Source of the DNA: Neofusicoccum parvum
Taxonomy: Eukaryota > Ascomycota > Dothideomycetes > Botryosphaeriales > Botryosphaeriaceae
Direction: 5' to 3'
Length of the DNA: 64,000 nucleotides
Assembly: GCA_020912385.1 (NCBI GenBank)
Contig: CP087219.1
Span: 1,426,001 to 1,490,000, forward strand
Shown: one piece after another, positions 11,031-21,500 of the stretch
Position numbering within the stretch: the stretch's first letter is position 1
Layout: every line of letters begins with the position of its first letter
Made by a program: the position numbers and the translations under genes
Notes under the pieces: model-generated
What the model was told of the DNA's origin: nothing
The model's database searches: none
Seen by the model: only the letters and a program-made list of their open reading frames with translations

Positions 11031-11045
11031 TCAAGGTAAACCCCA
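11031..11045 (+). repeat. Left target-site duplication of the LINE fragment
   Basis: TCAAGGTAAACCCCA occurs here and again at 11818-11832, exactly bounding the LINE fragment. The first three bases of the right copy could also belong to the AATC tail, so the duplication is 12-15 bp. Confidence 0.85.
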
Positions 11046-11817
11046 GCAAAGATCAAGAGGATTGTAAAGGAACGAGCGCACGAAAGCTTCGAACAGTGGT
11101 GGACAGAAAACGCCCCAAAATCCTACCAGGACCTAGAAATCCCTTTAGCAAAGGGTGCTCCACCAGAACTTCTCCTCCCTAGAAAGACACTAGGTCACCT
11201 ACTGGCTGCACGATCAGGCCATGGAGACTTCCAGGCGTACCACGAACGTTTCCGCCACACTGAACAAGATAACCTCTGCCGCTGTGGGCGGCCAAAAACA
11301 ACGATACACTTTGCATTCTGTAGACACGCCCGTAAACGAACAAACTGCCTTCGAGGCAAGCCGAGGGATATTATCCCTATGACTCTAGCTACGCCAAAAG
11401 GGGCTATCCTCTTCGCAAAGTTCGTAGAAGAATCTCGCTTCTTTACGGATATTAGCGCCCGGAACCAGCAGGCAGACACACTGTCAACCCTAGTCTCTTC
11501 AGACCATCACCACCATATCTAAATTGACTCCCCTTTCATATTTTATCTCTCTTTCTTTCCTATGTATAGTCGCCCATAGAGGCCCAAACACTCCTTCACA
11601 CCCTAAAGCCGAGCAGGAGGTAGAGAACGCCTCACTGCGATATCCAGCCTACAGAGACGCGACGTCCCAGATATGTCACCCCTTAGCGTAGACTGTAGGT
11701 AGAGTGGCACGTCCTATGCCCCATGGGAGGCCTAAGGGCACACGGTGATAGGCATACTGCCGACCCACGCGTGGACCCGCCGGACGTTAAATAGCAATCA
11801 ATCAATCAATCAATCAA
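11046..11817 (+). mobile_element. 5'-truncated LINE (Tad1-like) retrotransposon with AATC tail
   Basis: A plus-strand frame is open from the left junction (11046) to TAA at 11520-11522. It encodes about 158 residues of a LINE ORF2 C terminus: KTLGHLLAARSGHGDFQAYH, the CRCG and HFAFCRH zinc-knuckle-like block, and a final Asp-His-rich stretch. About 270 bp of 3' UTR follow, ending in (AATC)6 at 11796-11820. A 12-15 bp duplication flanks the fragment. Reverse transcriptase and endonuclease are absent, as expected when target-primed reverse transcription stops early. The retained frame has no stop or frameshift, so the insertion appears young or little mutated. It lies only 69 bp downstream of the probable LTR. 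Confidence 0.9.
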
Positions 11818-11820
11818 TCA
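11796..11820 (+). repeat. (AATC)6 microsatellite tail of the LINE
   Basis: Six perfect AATC units plus one A form the 3' end of the LINE fragment and run directly into the right target duplication. Several non-LTR elements end in simple repeats rather than poly(A). Confidence 0.9.
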
Positions 11821-11832
11821 AGGTAAACCCCA
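11818..11832 (+). repeat. Right target-site duplication of the LINE fragment
   Basis: Second copy of TCAAGGTAAACCCCA, after which the pre-insertion sequence continues with ACACGGCTTAACACC. Confidence 0.85.
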
Positions 11833-12025
11833 ACACGGCTTAACACCCTCTTTGGTGTTTGGATCCTTAGAGGTAGAGGCCCGCCGTTACACTTCTGCCG
11901 TACGACAGTTTGACTGCTTCATGATTATCCTCACCTGATGGAATTGACGAAGAGATGTAGTCTAATATAGAAGGGCGTACTGATGGAGCCTTTTCAGTCC
12001 AGGCTGGAATCTCGGCCTGCACGCT

Positions 12026-12602
12026 GATTAGCTATGTCCAAAATCTGCCAGTGCCTCAGCTGTCAGAAGAGGCTGCAGATGAGTGGTGATTCAATTGGTC
12101 GGAGCCAAAATCTGTCAGCGAATGATGTGCCGGAAGAGGGCCCGAAATGGAAATTTGCTGATTGGCTGGGGCCAAAATCTGGAGTAGAAATTTGCTGACT
12201 TTGCTTGTGGAACATGCCTTATTGATAGTATGCTGGCTGGGGTTTCCTAAATCTTTTCTGCACACAAATGATCGAGAGTACGGGCCGTTTCGGAAACTAT
12301 TGTACTAAATTCATACATGCGTAGGTGAAGTATTCATCCGGACGGAAATGTGTTGGGAAAGAAAAACCATACCTGTCCAAATAAATGCCTGAATGTACGC
12401 GCATATTGAGATACTTTCATCCAATCTCATAAAGCTCACAACAAATAATTATGTTTGACTCCAGATTATGTCCAGCATCGCAAAGCCTAGGATCTTTTTG
12501 ATTGGTGGCACCCAAAATCTTGTGCAGAGTGTGCATACTTATGCTTGTAGCCCATTGAACGTGCAACGAGCTCTCTGATTCGTTGAGTCCAAAATCTGCA
12601 GA
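12026..12602 (+). repeat. Degenerate repeat family with CCAAAATCTG core
   Basis: Five copies of a roughly 26-bp motif of the form GATTGG-(7-8 nt)-CCAAAATCTG-NNAG lie at 12026-12051, 12093-12118, 12160-12184, 12500-12526 and 12577-12602. The first three are exactly 67 bp apart and the last two 77 bp apart. Sequence beyond the core also matches: TGTCAGAAGAGGC against TGCCGGAAGAGGG in units 1 and 2, and ACTTTGCTTGTGGAACATGC against ACTTATGCTTGTAG...GAACGTGC in units 3 and 4. This looks like a diverged minisatellite interrupted between copies 3 and 4. No coding function is apparent. Confidence 0.7.
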
Positions 12603-12818
12603 CCAACCAGCCCATGCACTTTGCTACCCAGCCGGCTGCGTAGCACAACTGGCGTTCTGCTTCCGCTTCGGGGGAGCACTGCCAGCTCTCTGCCACCACC
12701 GACACGAGGACGCCTTTCGTTGTGTTCGTATATATGCAGTGAATTTCCACACCGTACTAAGCCACCAAACCCTTCGTGCTTCAAGCAAACCTCCTTGAAT
12801 GCAGACACTTCAGGCCAA

Positions 12819-12986
12819 ATGCCACTGACAACGGACGCTCTTGTTGCGATCATCGGCCTGCTGGTATCCTGCCCTCCATCAGCCTTGCTGCTCTGGCATT
12901 TCTTTAAACGCACACGAAGATCCCCAGCCAATAAGTTTAACCCCCGCACACTCCGTAGGTTGGCAAACAACGGTCTAGAGTCGTAA
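12819..12986 (+). CDS. Candidate 55-aa single-pass membrane peptide
   Basis: The ORF reads MPLTTDALVAIIGLLVSCPP, then a further hydrophobic SALLLWHFF, then a basic KRTRRSPANKFNPRTLRR tail and stop. This is one transmembrane-length segment (residues 7-31) followed by positive charges, a plausible tail on the cytosolic side. It resembles in style the small hydrophobic-plus-basic ORFs common in fungal accessory regions, but I cannot name a family. A TATATATGCAG sequence at about 12728-12738 could serve as a core promoter. It sits just right of the CCAAAATCTG repeats. It may be a chance ORF or one exon of a longer gene. Confidence 0.35.
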   Translation: MPLTTDALVAIIGLLVSCPPSALLLWHFFKRTRRSPANKFNPRTLRRLANNGLES

Positions 12987-13296
12987 TTTTCCTCACAAGT
13001 TGACCATTCAGATCAAGAATCCCTCCAGCAAGCTCGTAAGCATGGAGATACAGACTTCCCTGCACTTCACATCTACCATTGCATTTCGTGGACAGAGATA
13101 AGGATCGAAATGGGAACCGTTCGTTCAGACTCGACGTAGAGGAGTGGTGGTTTGTGGTCTTGGAGATATTTGTATTTCCTCTACATCTCCATCCGTCAGT
13201 CCAGGTATCAACAATCATTTGCGAACGAGAAACAATTTGATCCTAAGAAACCCGCGTGTGTATCTCAAAAAGGCGTAGCGACGGCGGCGTAAAATC
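12987..13296. other. Intergenic region downstream of the MFS gene
   Basis: No supported gene. A minus-strand frame of 93 codons (12937-13218) lacks recognisable features. Confidence 0.4.
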
Positions 13297-15079
13297 TTAA
13301 AACGACCGGGCGAGCTTCGACTGCCGTCTCAGCCATGGGCCAAAGAAATACAAAAGGTACACGAGGGCTACGATGCCTAAGCTAATAAAAGCCAGGCATG
13401 CCATCGCCCAAGTGGTGCCAAGGTTCTCAAACATGACGAGTCCAAGATGTGCGAATGCAGCGGCGAGAGTGAACGACGGGATGAGGAACGCAGCGATAGC
13501 GGAGGCGGCAACATTCGGGTACGAGTCTGTAGTATTTTAAGTATGATATCCTTCTTGGAGATACTGCAGCCTTCTGAAGCTTACCGGTAATGTAGTTCAA
13601 CATAGACAAGTATAGCAGCGGGTCCGAGAATCCAAGGACACCGCCAGCCACGACAGGGGACCAAAAGCTCGTCTTGCCGTTGCTGGTGAAGGCAAACCAG
13701 AACAATGAGATGGGGAAACCCCAGACGGTAACCAGAGAAGTGATAAACCGAGCCTCTGGGCGGCCAGCGCCGCGTCTTTCCCTATCGCGCTTATAGAAGT
13801 ACGTCTGGACGGGCAGGAAAAGGAACATGACCGTCACACCAACAACGAAATTTAAGTAGGTCAGGTCTGCGCCGATGTAGCTGAGGCCGTTGTTGACCAC
13901 AAAGACGTCGAACACACCATCCAAGTAAAGAAAGAGAAGGCCATACGCAAAGCCGTTATAGATGGCCAGGAAGGTGACGATCGGCTCCGTTACCATGATC
14001 CTCAGGGCCATGGTGAAGACAAATCGAATCTCCTGGAAGATGTTGATCTTGCTTTGAGCGACAACGATTTCATCCGGATCGGCGGTCTCCGCCTTCTTGA
14101 CAGCTCTCGCGATGACGACGCGGGGAAGTGTCTCCGGTACGAAGCACATGATGGCAGAGAAGGCTCCTCCAATGATCACGCTGCTCTCTGTCAGCACTCC
14201 TAACTCCCTAGTGGCGCATAACCCGCAGCAACTGAGCTCCGGCTGGACTTCGCTTACTTGATCCAGAAAATCCACCTCCATCCCATGTTCGGATTCACAA
14301 AGGCGATCCATTCGCCTACGGGAGATCCTAGACTGGGGCCGATGTTCGCCGAAGCTACGAAGAGGCCCATTGGCTGAGCCGCATTGTCCGCGTCGGCAAA
14401 CAGATCCGCAATGGTCCCGGCGACGTTGGACAGCGCGGTACTCCCGGCGGCACCACACAGGAATTGAAAGATGATGAGCATTGGAAGGTTCCTCGCTAGA
14501 GCGGTGCCCTGGACAGTCACGAAGGTCCAATCAGCAATTGCTTATTTCCCGGGTGACCCGCTGCTACCATCGTCTCCACATCTGCTGGTACACTCACAAT
14601 GTTGAGGATGGCGTAGAGCAGGATGGAAACCACGTAGACCCATTTGCGGCCGCCGATGTCACTGCACAAGCTCAGCACACGCAAGTTCCGTTCCCCGCGC
14701 GGCACAGCAACTCCGCGCGTAGAATGCTCGCTGCTTACGACAAGGGCCCCAGGAAAGCAGGGCCAACCGCATTGCCGACGATGAACATGGACTGGCCGAG
14801 TGTCACGACCTGAGTGCTGCCGCCAAACTTCTCTTGAATGGCGGTCTCGGCGCTGACGTAGGTGGTCGAGGTGAGGGTGACGAAGACCTGAAGCAGACAG
14901 TAGACGGAGGTGATGGCCCACTTCTTCCAGCTCGGCCAGTGCACGGGGTGGTGCTGGTCGTGCTGCTTGACGAGGTCAAGCGCCTGCAGGGCGGCCGAGG
15001 CGTGACGCGCATGGTGGCCCTCCATGTCTCTGCCGCCGAGGTCCTTCTCTTCGGCAGTCTTTGGGGGCGTCGTCGCCAT
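13297..15079 (-). CDS. MFS transporter, DHA1-like
   Basis: Five exons, 14739-15079, 14598-14661, 14258-14508, 13585-14180 and 13297-13526, give 493 aa with all phases closing. It starts MATTPPKTAEEKDLGGRDME. The cytosolic N terminus leads into hydrophobic segments; the loop after TM2 carries PLSDIGGRKWVY, the MFS motif A with the second half encoded after the first intron. Later features include NPNMGWRWIFWI, PETLPRVV in the central loop and GFSDPLLYLSMLNYIT. The C terminus ends YFFGPWLRRQSKLARSF. About 12 hydrophobic segments fit the proton-antiport DHA1 multidrug/polyamine group; substrate is unknown. It borders the repeat pocket on its 3' side. No biosynthetic genes adjoin it, so a general detoxification or nutrient role is more likely than metabolite export. 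Confidence 0.88.
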
Positions 15080-16471
15080 GTTCGAGGGTCCACACGGAGA
15101 GTGGGCGGAGGCAGCAAGCCGCGGGGGTGCGCGCGGCAAGGGGACGGGCAGTAGGGAAGGAGGAGTACGGGAGACGTGGATTGCAGCAGCGGACGGAGGA
15201 CGCGGAATTCAAAAAGAAACTGGGGATTCTCGTCGCGTGCCGGAAGCTGCGCGCCACCGCGTCCGAGCTGGGCCGAGATAAATAGTGGAGATAGCATGGC
15301 AGGCGGCCGCCTCCCACGCTGGAGATAAGCCAGCCGACCATCTTGCCTTTTGCGTCACTGCCCGAATGTGGCTTGCCGTGCTTGCTCGGGGGCTGCGGCC
15401 ACCAGCCAATGCGTTGCCCCGGCCCGTGACGGGTTGGGTGTGCTGCCGTCTGCCGTCCACAAATGGGAGCGAGAGCAGTCGCGCCTGGTTCCAATTTTTC
15501 CTCGCTCGCTCGTGTTCCGTTGTTCCACGCGGATCGGCCGTGAGCTGATGTGGATGCGCGGTGGAAGGCCCGATTCAAGCTTTTCGCAGGGCTGCCAGGA
15601 ATGCTTGTGCGTCTCGGCAGCTGCGAGCGAGCGTGCGACCTGCGCCTCTCCCGGCTTCCCGGCGACGCCATCTGCATCCGCGTCTGCATCTGCGTCTGCG
15701 TGCGACACCGAGCAGCCACCTCGAGCTACCCGGCGATCCCGCACATTCTTCCTGCTGGCCATCCAGCCCCTTGCACCTCCTCCCATCCCAGAGAGGCGGC
15801 GTGTCCTCTCCAGAGCAACACCAGTCTCAACTCCGCGTGGCCCGGTGTCATTCTTCGTGCAGCCCATCCGGCCTGGCAATTCCTTCGGTCTATTACGTCA
15901 TCGCTGCTTTTTCCACATTTGTCTCACCACCTCGCGTGAAGCCTCAACGCGCTGTTCCTCCTCTTGCCAGCCTGCGTCTCAATCTCTGCTCTCCCCTTTT
16001 TCAAGTGCGCTCTAGGAGTGAGTGGGCACAAGCAACGGCAACAGCGCCTGCTTTTGTGCGCCATTGAACGCTAGTGGCCGTTGTCCTAGTCCTGTACGTG
16101 CGATGGCGCATCGACTCGTGATGGCCCTTCAACGGGCCTTGGAGACCGAATGATGATGCATCGCGGGTTGCCTGGCCAGATAGGCGGAATTTCAGGGCAG
16201 ATGCCAGAAGAGGCGTAGGGGCGCCTTGAGTTCGCAAAGGCGATGGGAGAGGGTCGACGCAGTTGTTGTAGAAGATGACGGATGACCTTCCGAGAGCTTG
16301 GGAGCAGTTTCCTTCCACGCGAAATAAAGTTTCTAGGTAAAGCACGTCCCGACGTCTCCCGATTGTGCCCGCCAGAGAACCCTCCTCTGTACCGCCATTT
16401 GAATTGCAACCCACTGTGTGCTCAGTAATTACAGGTGGAGCCACGATGAATAAATACGCATTGTCCTTTTC
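15080..16471. other. 1.4-kb intergenic region
   Basis: Holds the promoter of the minus-strand MFS gene and the 3' flank of the cyclo-ligase-like gene. Around 15668-15705 imperfect tandem CATCYGCGTCTG units form a short minisatellite. Overlapping GC-rich frames on both strands show no domain. No gene is supported. Confidence 0.45.
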
Positions 16472-17314
16472 TTACTTCTTTCTAAGCTCTACTGTGCTTC
16501 CCTTGCCCTCCCTGTCCTGCATCTCCCTCAGCTCTCTCAACGGCGGAATCCCCTCAAACATCCCCTCCGCCAACCTATCCCACAGAATCCCCACCCCCGG
16601 TTTCACCGCCTCCTCTACCCTCAACGTCCTCGTCGGCGTAACCACCACATCACAAACTGTATCAAACACATCCGGCCGCAACTCCACGCTCCCCTCCTCC
16701 ACAACCTGACAATCGTGCACCACCCCCACAGCCAGCGTCCCCATGCCCACCACTCCAACACTGTACAGCATCCCCCACTCGAGGTCGAAAAACCCATGCC
16801 CCTTCCCAAACCGCACGCCCCTCGCGCTCACCGCGCCCGTGCCCGTCACCATAACATCAACCCTCCACCCACCCTCCCTCATCTCGCGCAGCCCGACCTT
16901 CCGCCCGACCCTCTCCATCCCATCCAGCGTCGCCGCGTACCACGGGCCCCGCCCGTCCGCCGCCACCGCCGCGCGGTCCAGCACCACGAACCCGCGGCGG
17001 ATGCCGTACGTCGTCACCAGCAGCGTCTTGCCGTCGGCCAGCGCGCGCGCCCGCAGCGCCTCCAGGCAGTTGTCCGGCGCGACGAACACGACCCGCGCGG
17101 CGCGCCACTCGCGCAGCGCCGCCAGCCGCTCCGTCGCCGCCGCCGACCCCGCGAAGTCGGCGATGAAGGACGAGAAGTCGCGGTCGAAGCGCGAGTCCGG
17201 CAGCGCGACCGCCGCGAGCTGCCGCCAGACGGCGGCGCGGACGGCCGATTTGTGCGCGGGGATGTCGGCGTCCGCTGCCGCCGCCGTGGCTGGGGGAGCT
17301 GGTTGCGTGGCCAT
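16472..17314 (-). CDS. 5-formyltetrahydrofolate cyclo-ligase-like protein
   Basis: Single-exon ORF of 280 aa starting MATQPAPPATAAAADADIPA. The fold signature of the 5-FTHF cyclo-ligase (MTHFS) superfamily is visible: an N-terminal region with AVRAAVWRQL and an arginine-rich helix, TLLVTTYGIRRGFVVLD, and RFGKGHGFFDLEWG near residues 168-181, the counterpart of the family's G-x-G-x-G-Y-Y-D loop. Classical MTHFS enzymes close 5-formyl-THF to 5,10-methenyl-THF with ATP. This protein is longer than the roughly 200-aa enzyme and has Phe-Phe-Asp-Leu-Glu in the loop, closer to the MTHFS-domain (MTHFSD-like) branch, so catalytic activity is uncertain. The last 50 residues are Glu/Arg rich. Confidence 0.8.
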   Translation of the reverse strand: MATQPAPPATAAAADADIPAHKSAVRAAVWRQLAAVALPDSRFDRDFSSFIADFAGSAAATERLAALREWRAARVVFVAPDNCLEALRARALADGKTLLVTTYGIRRGFVVLDRAAVAADGRGPWYAATLDGMERVGRKVGLREMREGGWRVDVMVTGTGAVSARGVRFGKGHGFFDLEWGMLYSVGVVGMGTLAVGVVHDCQVVEEGSVELRPDVFDTVCDVVVTPTRTLRVEEAVKPGVGILWDRLAEGMFEGIPPLRELREMQDREGKGSTVELRKK

Positions 17315-18520
17315 GACGTCTTTCCCTGGGGTTGAGTTGGTGAACCAGTAATCGGGGGCCGCTGGCGTGTGTAAGTAAGTGTGGTGCGCAAGGCTCGGTG
17401 GTCCAGGTTCCGTCCGGTCCCAGACAAAAGGAAATCCACGCGGAAGAGCAGGGCCGGGGTCAAGGGTCGATGATACTTTCTGAAAAGGCTGGTTCCATGA
17501 TCAGCCAAGGCCATTCGGCCCGGCGGACCCATCCCGACCAGCAGGTAACTTTGTGGGCGGGACCTGCAGGAACGACATTCGGCAGCTGAGCTTCAAGTGC
17601 CGAACTTAGCTCGGCATCAGGCATTCCGCCGGCACCAACGCTCATGCAGGTCCGATATCAGGCCCACGGTGCAGAGCGATATAGTTTCTTGCGGCACGGC
17701 ACGCATGTGGAGCATAAGCACAACAGTGGTAAACCGTAAAACGCCCTTTTTTGACTCAGGTCTCGAACGTTTGTTTTTGCTTCTTCTTTCTCTGTGGTGT
17801 TCTCTGCAGATCGAACGCATGACGACGGCGCGTCCCTAATACTCATTACAGATTATTTCTTCCCGTCCTCCCCTGCGTCGCCTCTCCCCTTCGTGAGTGC
17901 GTAGAACCCACGTCGCATCGCATAACAAGAGACGAAAGAGAAGTGGAATGAACAATGAACAAGGAATACCGCAGAGTAGCCGCCCCAGTGTAACGGAGAA
18001 AAATAAGCAGCTAGTAGCACAAATCCCTCGCTGCTGGATGGAGGGGTGAAGGGTAAAATTGAAAGAGGAAGAAAAAGAAGAGGAAGTTTCCCGTCATGCT
18101 TCTCGTCACCTGTCCGTAAATCCAAGGAATACTCGCAGCTGTGGTAAGCCGTCCTCGAGTATCCAACGGACAGCCGTAACTGCCCCCACCAGGCGCCCGA
18201 CCATCCAAACGCCTCTGGCCTCGGAATGATATCCACGACAGAAGAGAGCTTCTTCTCCCTCTGCCTGCCAGCCTGCGCGCGACATTCGCGTGCCCGAAAC
18301 CTTCATACCTGAACGCCGTGGGATAAGGAGATCGCTCCGCTTGAAGGCTGAACCTGCGAAGCAAAAGAAAAATGTACCAGACAGCCGCCACAACCATTGC
18401 GAAAGGATGTCCACCGGTCGTTCAATCCCAGCACAGAAACTTCGATGAAACCCGTGACCATCCCGGAACCCGTCTCACTCTTGCCCGTCTCTTCGTGACT
18501 CCGGACGCCTCTCTTACACT
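17315..18520. other. 1.2-kb intergenic region
   Basis: Contains the promoter of the cyclo-ligase-like gene on the left and the 3' flank of the ArfGAP gene on the right. No gene seen on either strand; a minus-strand 127-codon frame (17853-18236) has no family features. Confidence 0.45.
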
Positions 18521-21500
18521 TCAGAACATCCGCCGCGAACTATACGATTCATCAGACTTCATCAGCCTTCCGCCCGCCGATACACGCTTCTGCAACTTGG
18601 CATCTCTTTCTTTGGTCCGCTCACCTGGCGAGCTTCCATTTCCCGCCATGATCGTTGGCAGGGCCGTCAGCGTGTCGCCTTGACCAACGCTAGTGGAAGC
18701 ATTGTTCCCATTCTGGGTGCTGCTCGCTCCAAGGCGTCTCCCGGAGCGCTGGTCCTCCTTCTGTTCCAGATACAACCGTGCGGACATGCTGAGTGGGAAA
18801 GGTGCAGGCTGGTTCGGTAGATCTGCTCCGTTTTGAATCAACAATTCTGCAACTGGGAAAGGCTTCCTGCCTCCTGCAGGAGCGCCTTGTGGTGGGTGTC
18901 CTGGAGAGCCGGCAGGAGAAGCGGTATCCGCTGGCGAAGCAGGATCCGCAGCCGAAAGGGCAAGATAAACAGCTGGCGTACTCCGGGACTTGTCCGTCGC
19001 GTTGGGGCTCGCCTTGAGCGCAAGGGCATAGAGCACGTTCTGGATGTCGTTCTTCTTGACTGACGCGAGGAGCGTCTCATCTGGTGTTGCGTAGTGCGAT
19101 AGCGTGGCGGAAATCGGCTGGACAAAGGCCTGCTCGGCGTACTTCTGGTTGATGAACTTCAAGCGCTGCTCTCGAGTGGACACGGGGCTGGGCTTCATAG
19201 CACCATCAAGCCTCGCTTCCCAAATCATATTGCTGACACGGTTGCCAATCTTGAACAACAACTCGATAATGTCCTGCGTGAACGAGTGCACATCCAGCGT
19301 AAGTGAGCGGACCTTCGAAATATGAGTTCCCAGAGAGCGGTGGATGCCACTGCACTCGATGCAGACCACGATGCCGAGGTTGATGGACACCCAGTCGACT
19401 TTGCTCTCCGATCCGCAGTCAGCACAGTATTTATTTCCGGCGTCGGCTTCACGGATCTGCTCGAGAAGTTTGTTAGCCTCTCCGGATGGCTCAGGGTTAC
19501 GGTAGGAAGGCCTGTCGCCGACCGTGGCATGACGTGAGACAGGTTTATCCCTATTCGTGTTTCCAGTGTTTCCGCGGCCAGAAAGAGACGTGCTTTTCCC
19601 AGTGAGCACGGAAGCGATGTCTCGGCGAGTCGACTTGTCTAGAGATCCGGTTCCAGAAGGATCTCCGATGCCCTTGTTCTCCACAGCGGTCTGTAACGCG
19701 TTGTTGATCGCGTTAATCCAGGTCCTCAGGTCTTCTTCACTCGTCGTCTGGTAGACACGCGTGAATTGGGGCGTGATGACCTCGAAACAGAATCGTCTTT
19801 CAGAGTTCCGAGCCTCTCGGACCGAGGCAACGCGCAGGTCGATCGGGGTCATATGAAGGTTCATCTTGTTCTTCCAATCAGAGTACTCGGAAAGCTTGCC
19901 CTCGCCAACAGTGATCCAAAACCTGTCACAGGTTAGAAAATCAAAACAAAGGTAAGAATGCAACTTACTTGTGCCAGGCCTGTTTGTTCAAGCCCTTTGG
20001 ATCAATGTGGCTTCCGGGTCTGCTAAGAGCCCAGAGCAGACCTTCCTTGTGAGGGGGGTGCGCATCCTGACCGTCAGGTGCCTTGTCTTCCAAGTCACGA
20101 ATACCCTTGAATTTGTTCTGACCGGGGCTGCCTCCAGGCAGGGATCCAGCAGGGGGGCCGCTGGACAGCCCTGGGGTGATCGGAATAGATGCCGTCGATG
20201 GCGGAGACCCTACCACTGGAGGTGGAGAAATGGTGCTCTTGAACATCGGTGCTACACTATCGGAGCGTGCTCCCTCAGACAGTGTGAGACCACCATTTGC
20301 TGGGGCCAGAGTTGACATGGTGGTGACTTCCGGCTCCTTGTATGCAGTTCCACTCTTCTCTAGAGCTCTCCGCTTCTCCTCGCGCTCGGCGCGCTGCAGC
20401 TGGAATTCCTTGTCGGCTTCCTTAACTTCTTGAGTAAGCGCTTCCAACTGCGGAAGCATCGACTTGACCTTGTCCGCTGCTGCCATAAAGCCCTTGGCCT
20501 GAGCATCCGCGTACTTCGTGAGGTACGAGAGCACCTCCTGGTTCTTTCTTCCGCCATTCAAGTCCTGGATATAGGAAGAATAATCGAAGCGCTTCAGCTC
20601 GAAGTTCCGGCGCTTGGTCTGGTATTTCGTGTCCGTCTCGGTCCGCCTCTTCTCCTTCATCGAATCCTGCCTCTGCCCGAGATACCGGCTGACGTATGAA
20701 TAGTACTCCTTGCTTTCCTCCTCGAAATCCTTCTTCTTGGACTCAGCCTGCTTGATGTCCACGTTATACAGCTTGGAAATGGGATCGATGATGAGCTTCT
20801 GCACGTTGAGCGTGTTAAGCTTTTCGTAGGCCAGAATCTCGCGCGCAATCTTGTCAAAATAATGGTCAATGGCCGGCTGGACCGAATTGGAGTTCGGAGT
20901 CGAGGTATCCTTCAGGGCTTCGATGAGATCTGCGACCGCGTTGTTGCACACAACCTGGGCTTCCAGCGTGGCCTCCGCTCTCTTGAGCACTCTCTTCCAT
21001 TTTGCTCGCATGTCCACGGTATTTCTCTCGTAATTCTTGAGATTCGCGCGAAAAACGGGTCCATCGTCCAAAGCGCTGATGTCTTCTCCAGGCCTCTGGC
21101 AGGACAGATCGACCTTGATCCCACCGCCCAGAGTGTTGTTGGTTTGGGTAAGGCTGAGGGCGCTGCTCTGGTAGGTGGCATGCGTGGGGACCAAGCCAAG
21201 ACTATGCTCGGGGATTGCCTCGATTGCTGGTGAAGAGGGTTCGCGTGCGTCTTTGAACTCACCGCCATCCGAATCGCTGACGCGGGACTCAATTGACTGT
21301 GTAGAAGGAACCCTGAGCCTTGGTGGTACACTCAGTTCGAGATGCGGGGAGGGGGTCTTGGGGCTAAGAGGAACAGCCCGCTGCGTGTCTTGGATCAGTT
21401 AGCATAATGTTTCAGAGCCTGCCTGGTCTTGTCTTACTCTGGACCCAGAAAGCAAAGGTTGCCAGCGTATCCAAGCGATGCGCGCGCGGATCATACTCCA

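Noticed and set aside
15668..15705. Possible coding Asp-Ala repeat on the minus strand
   Set aside because: It is a short CATCYGCGTCTG minisatellite in an intergenic region; no surrounding gene supports translation.
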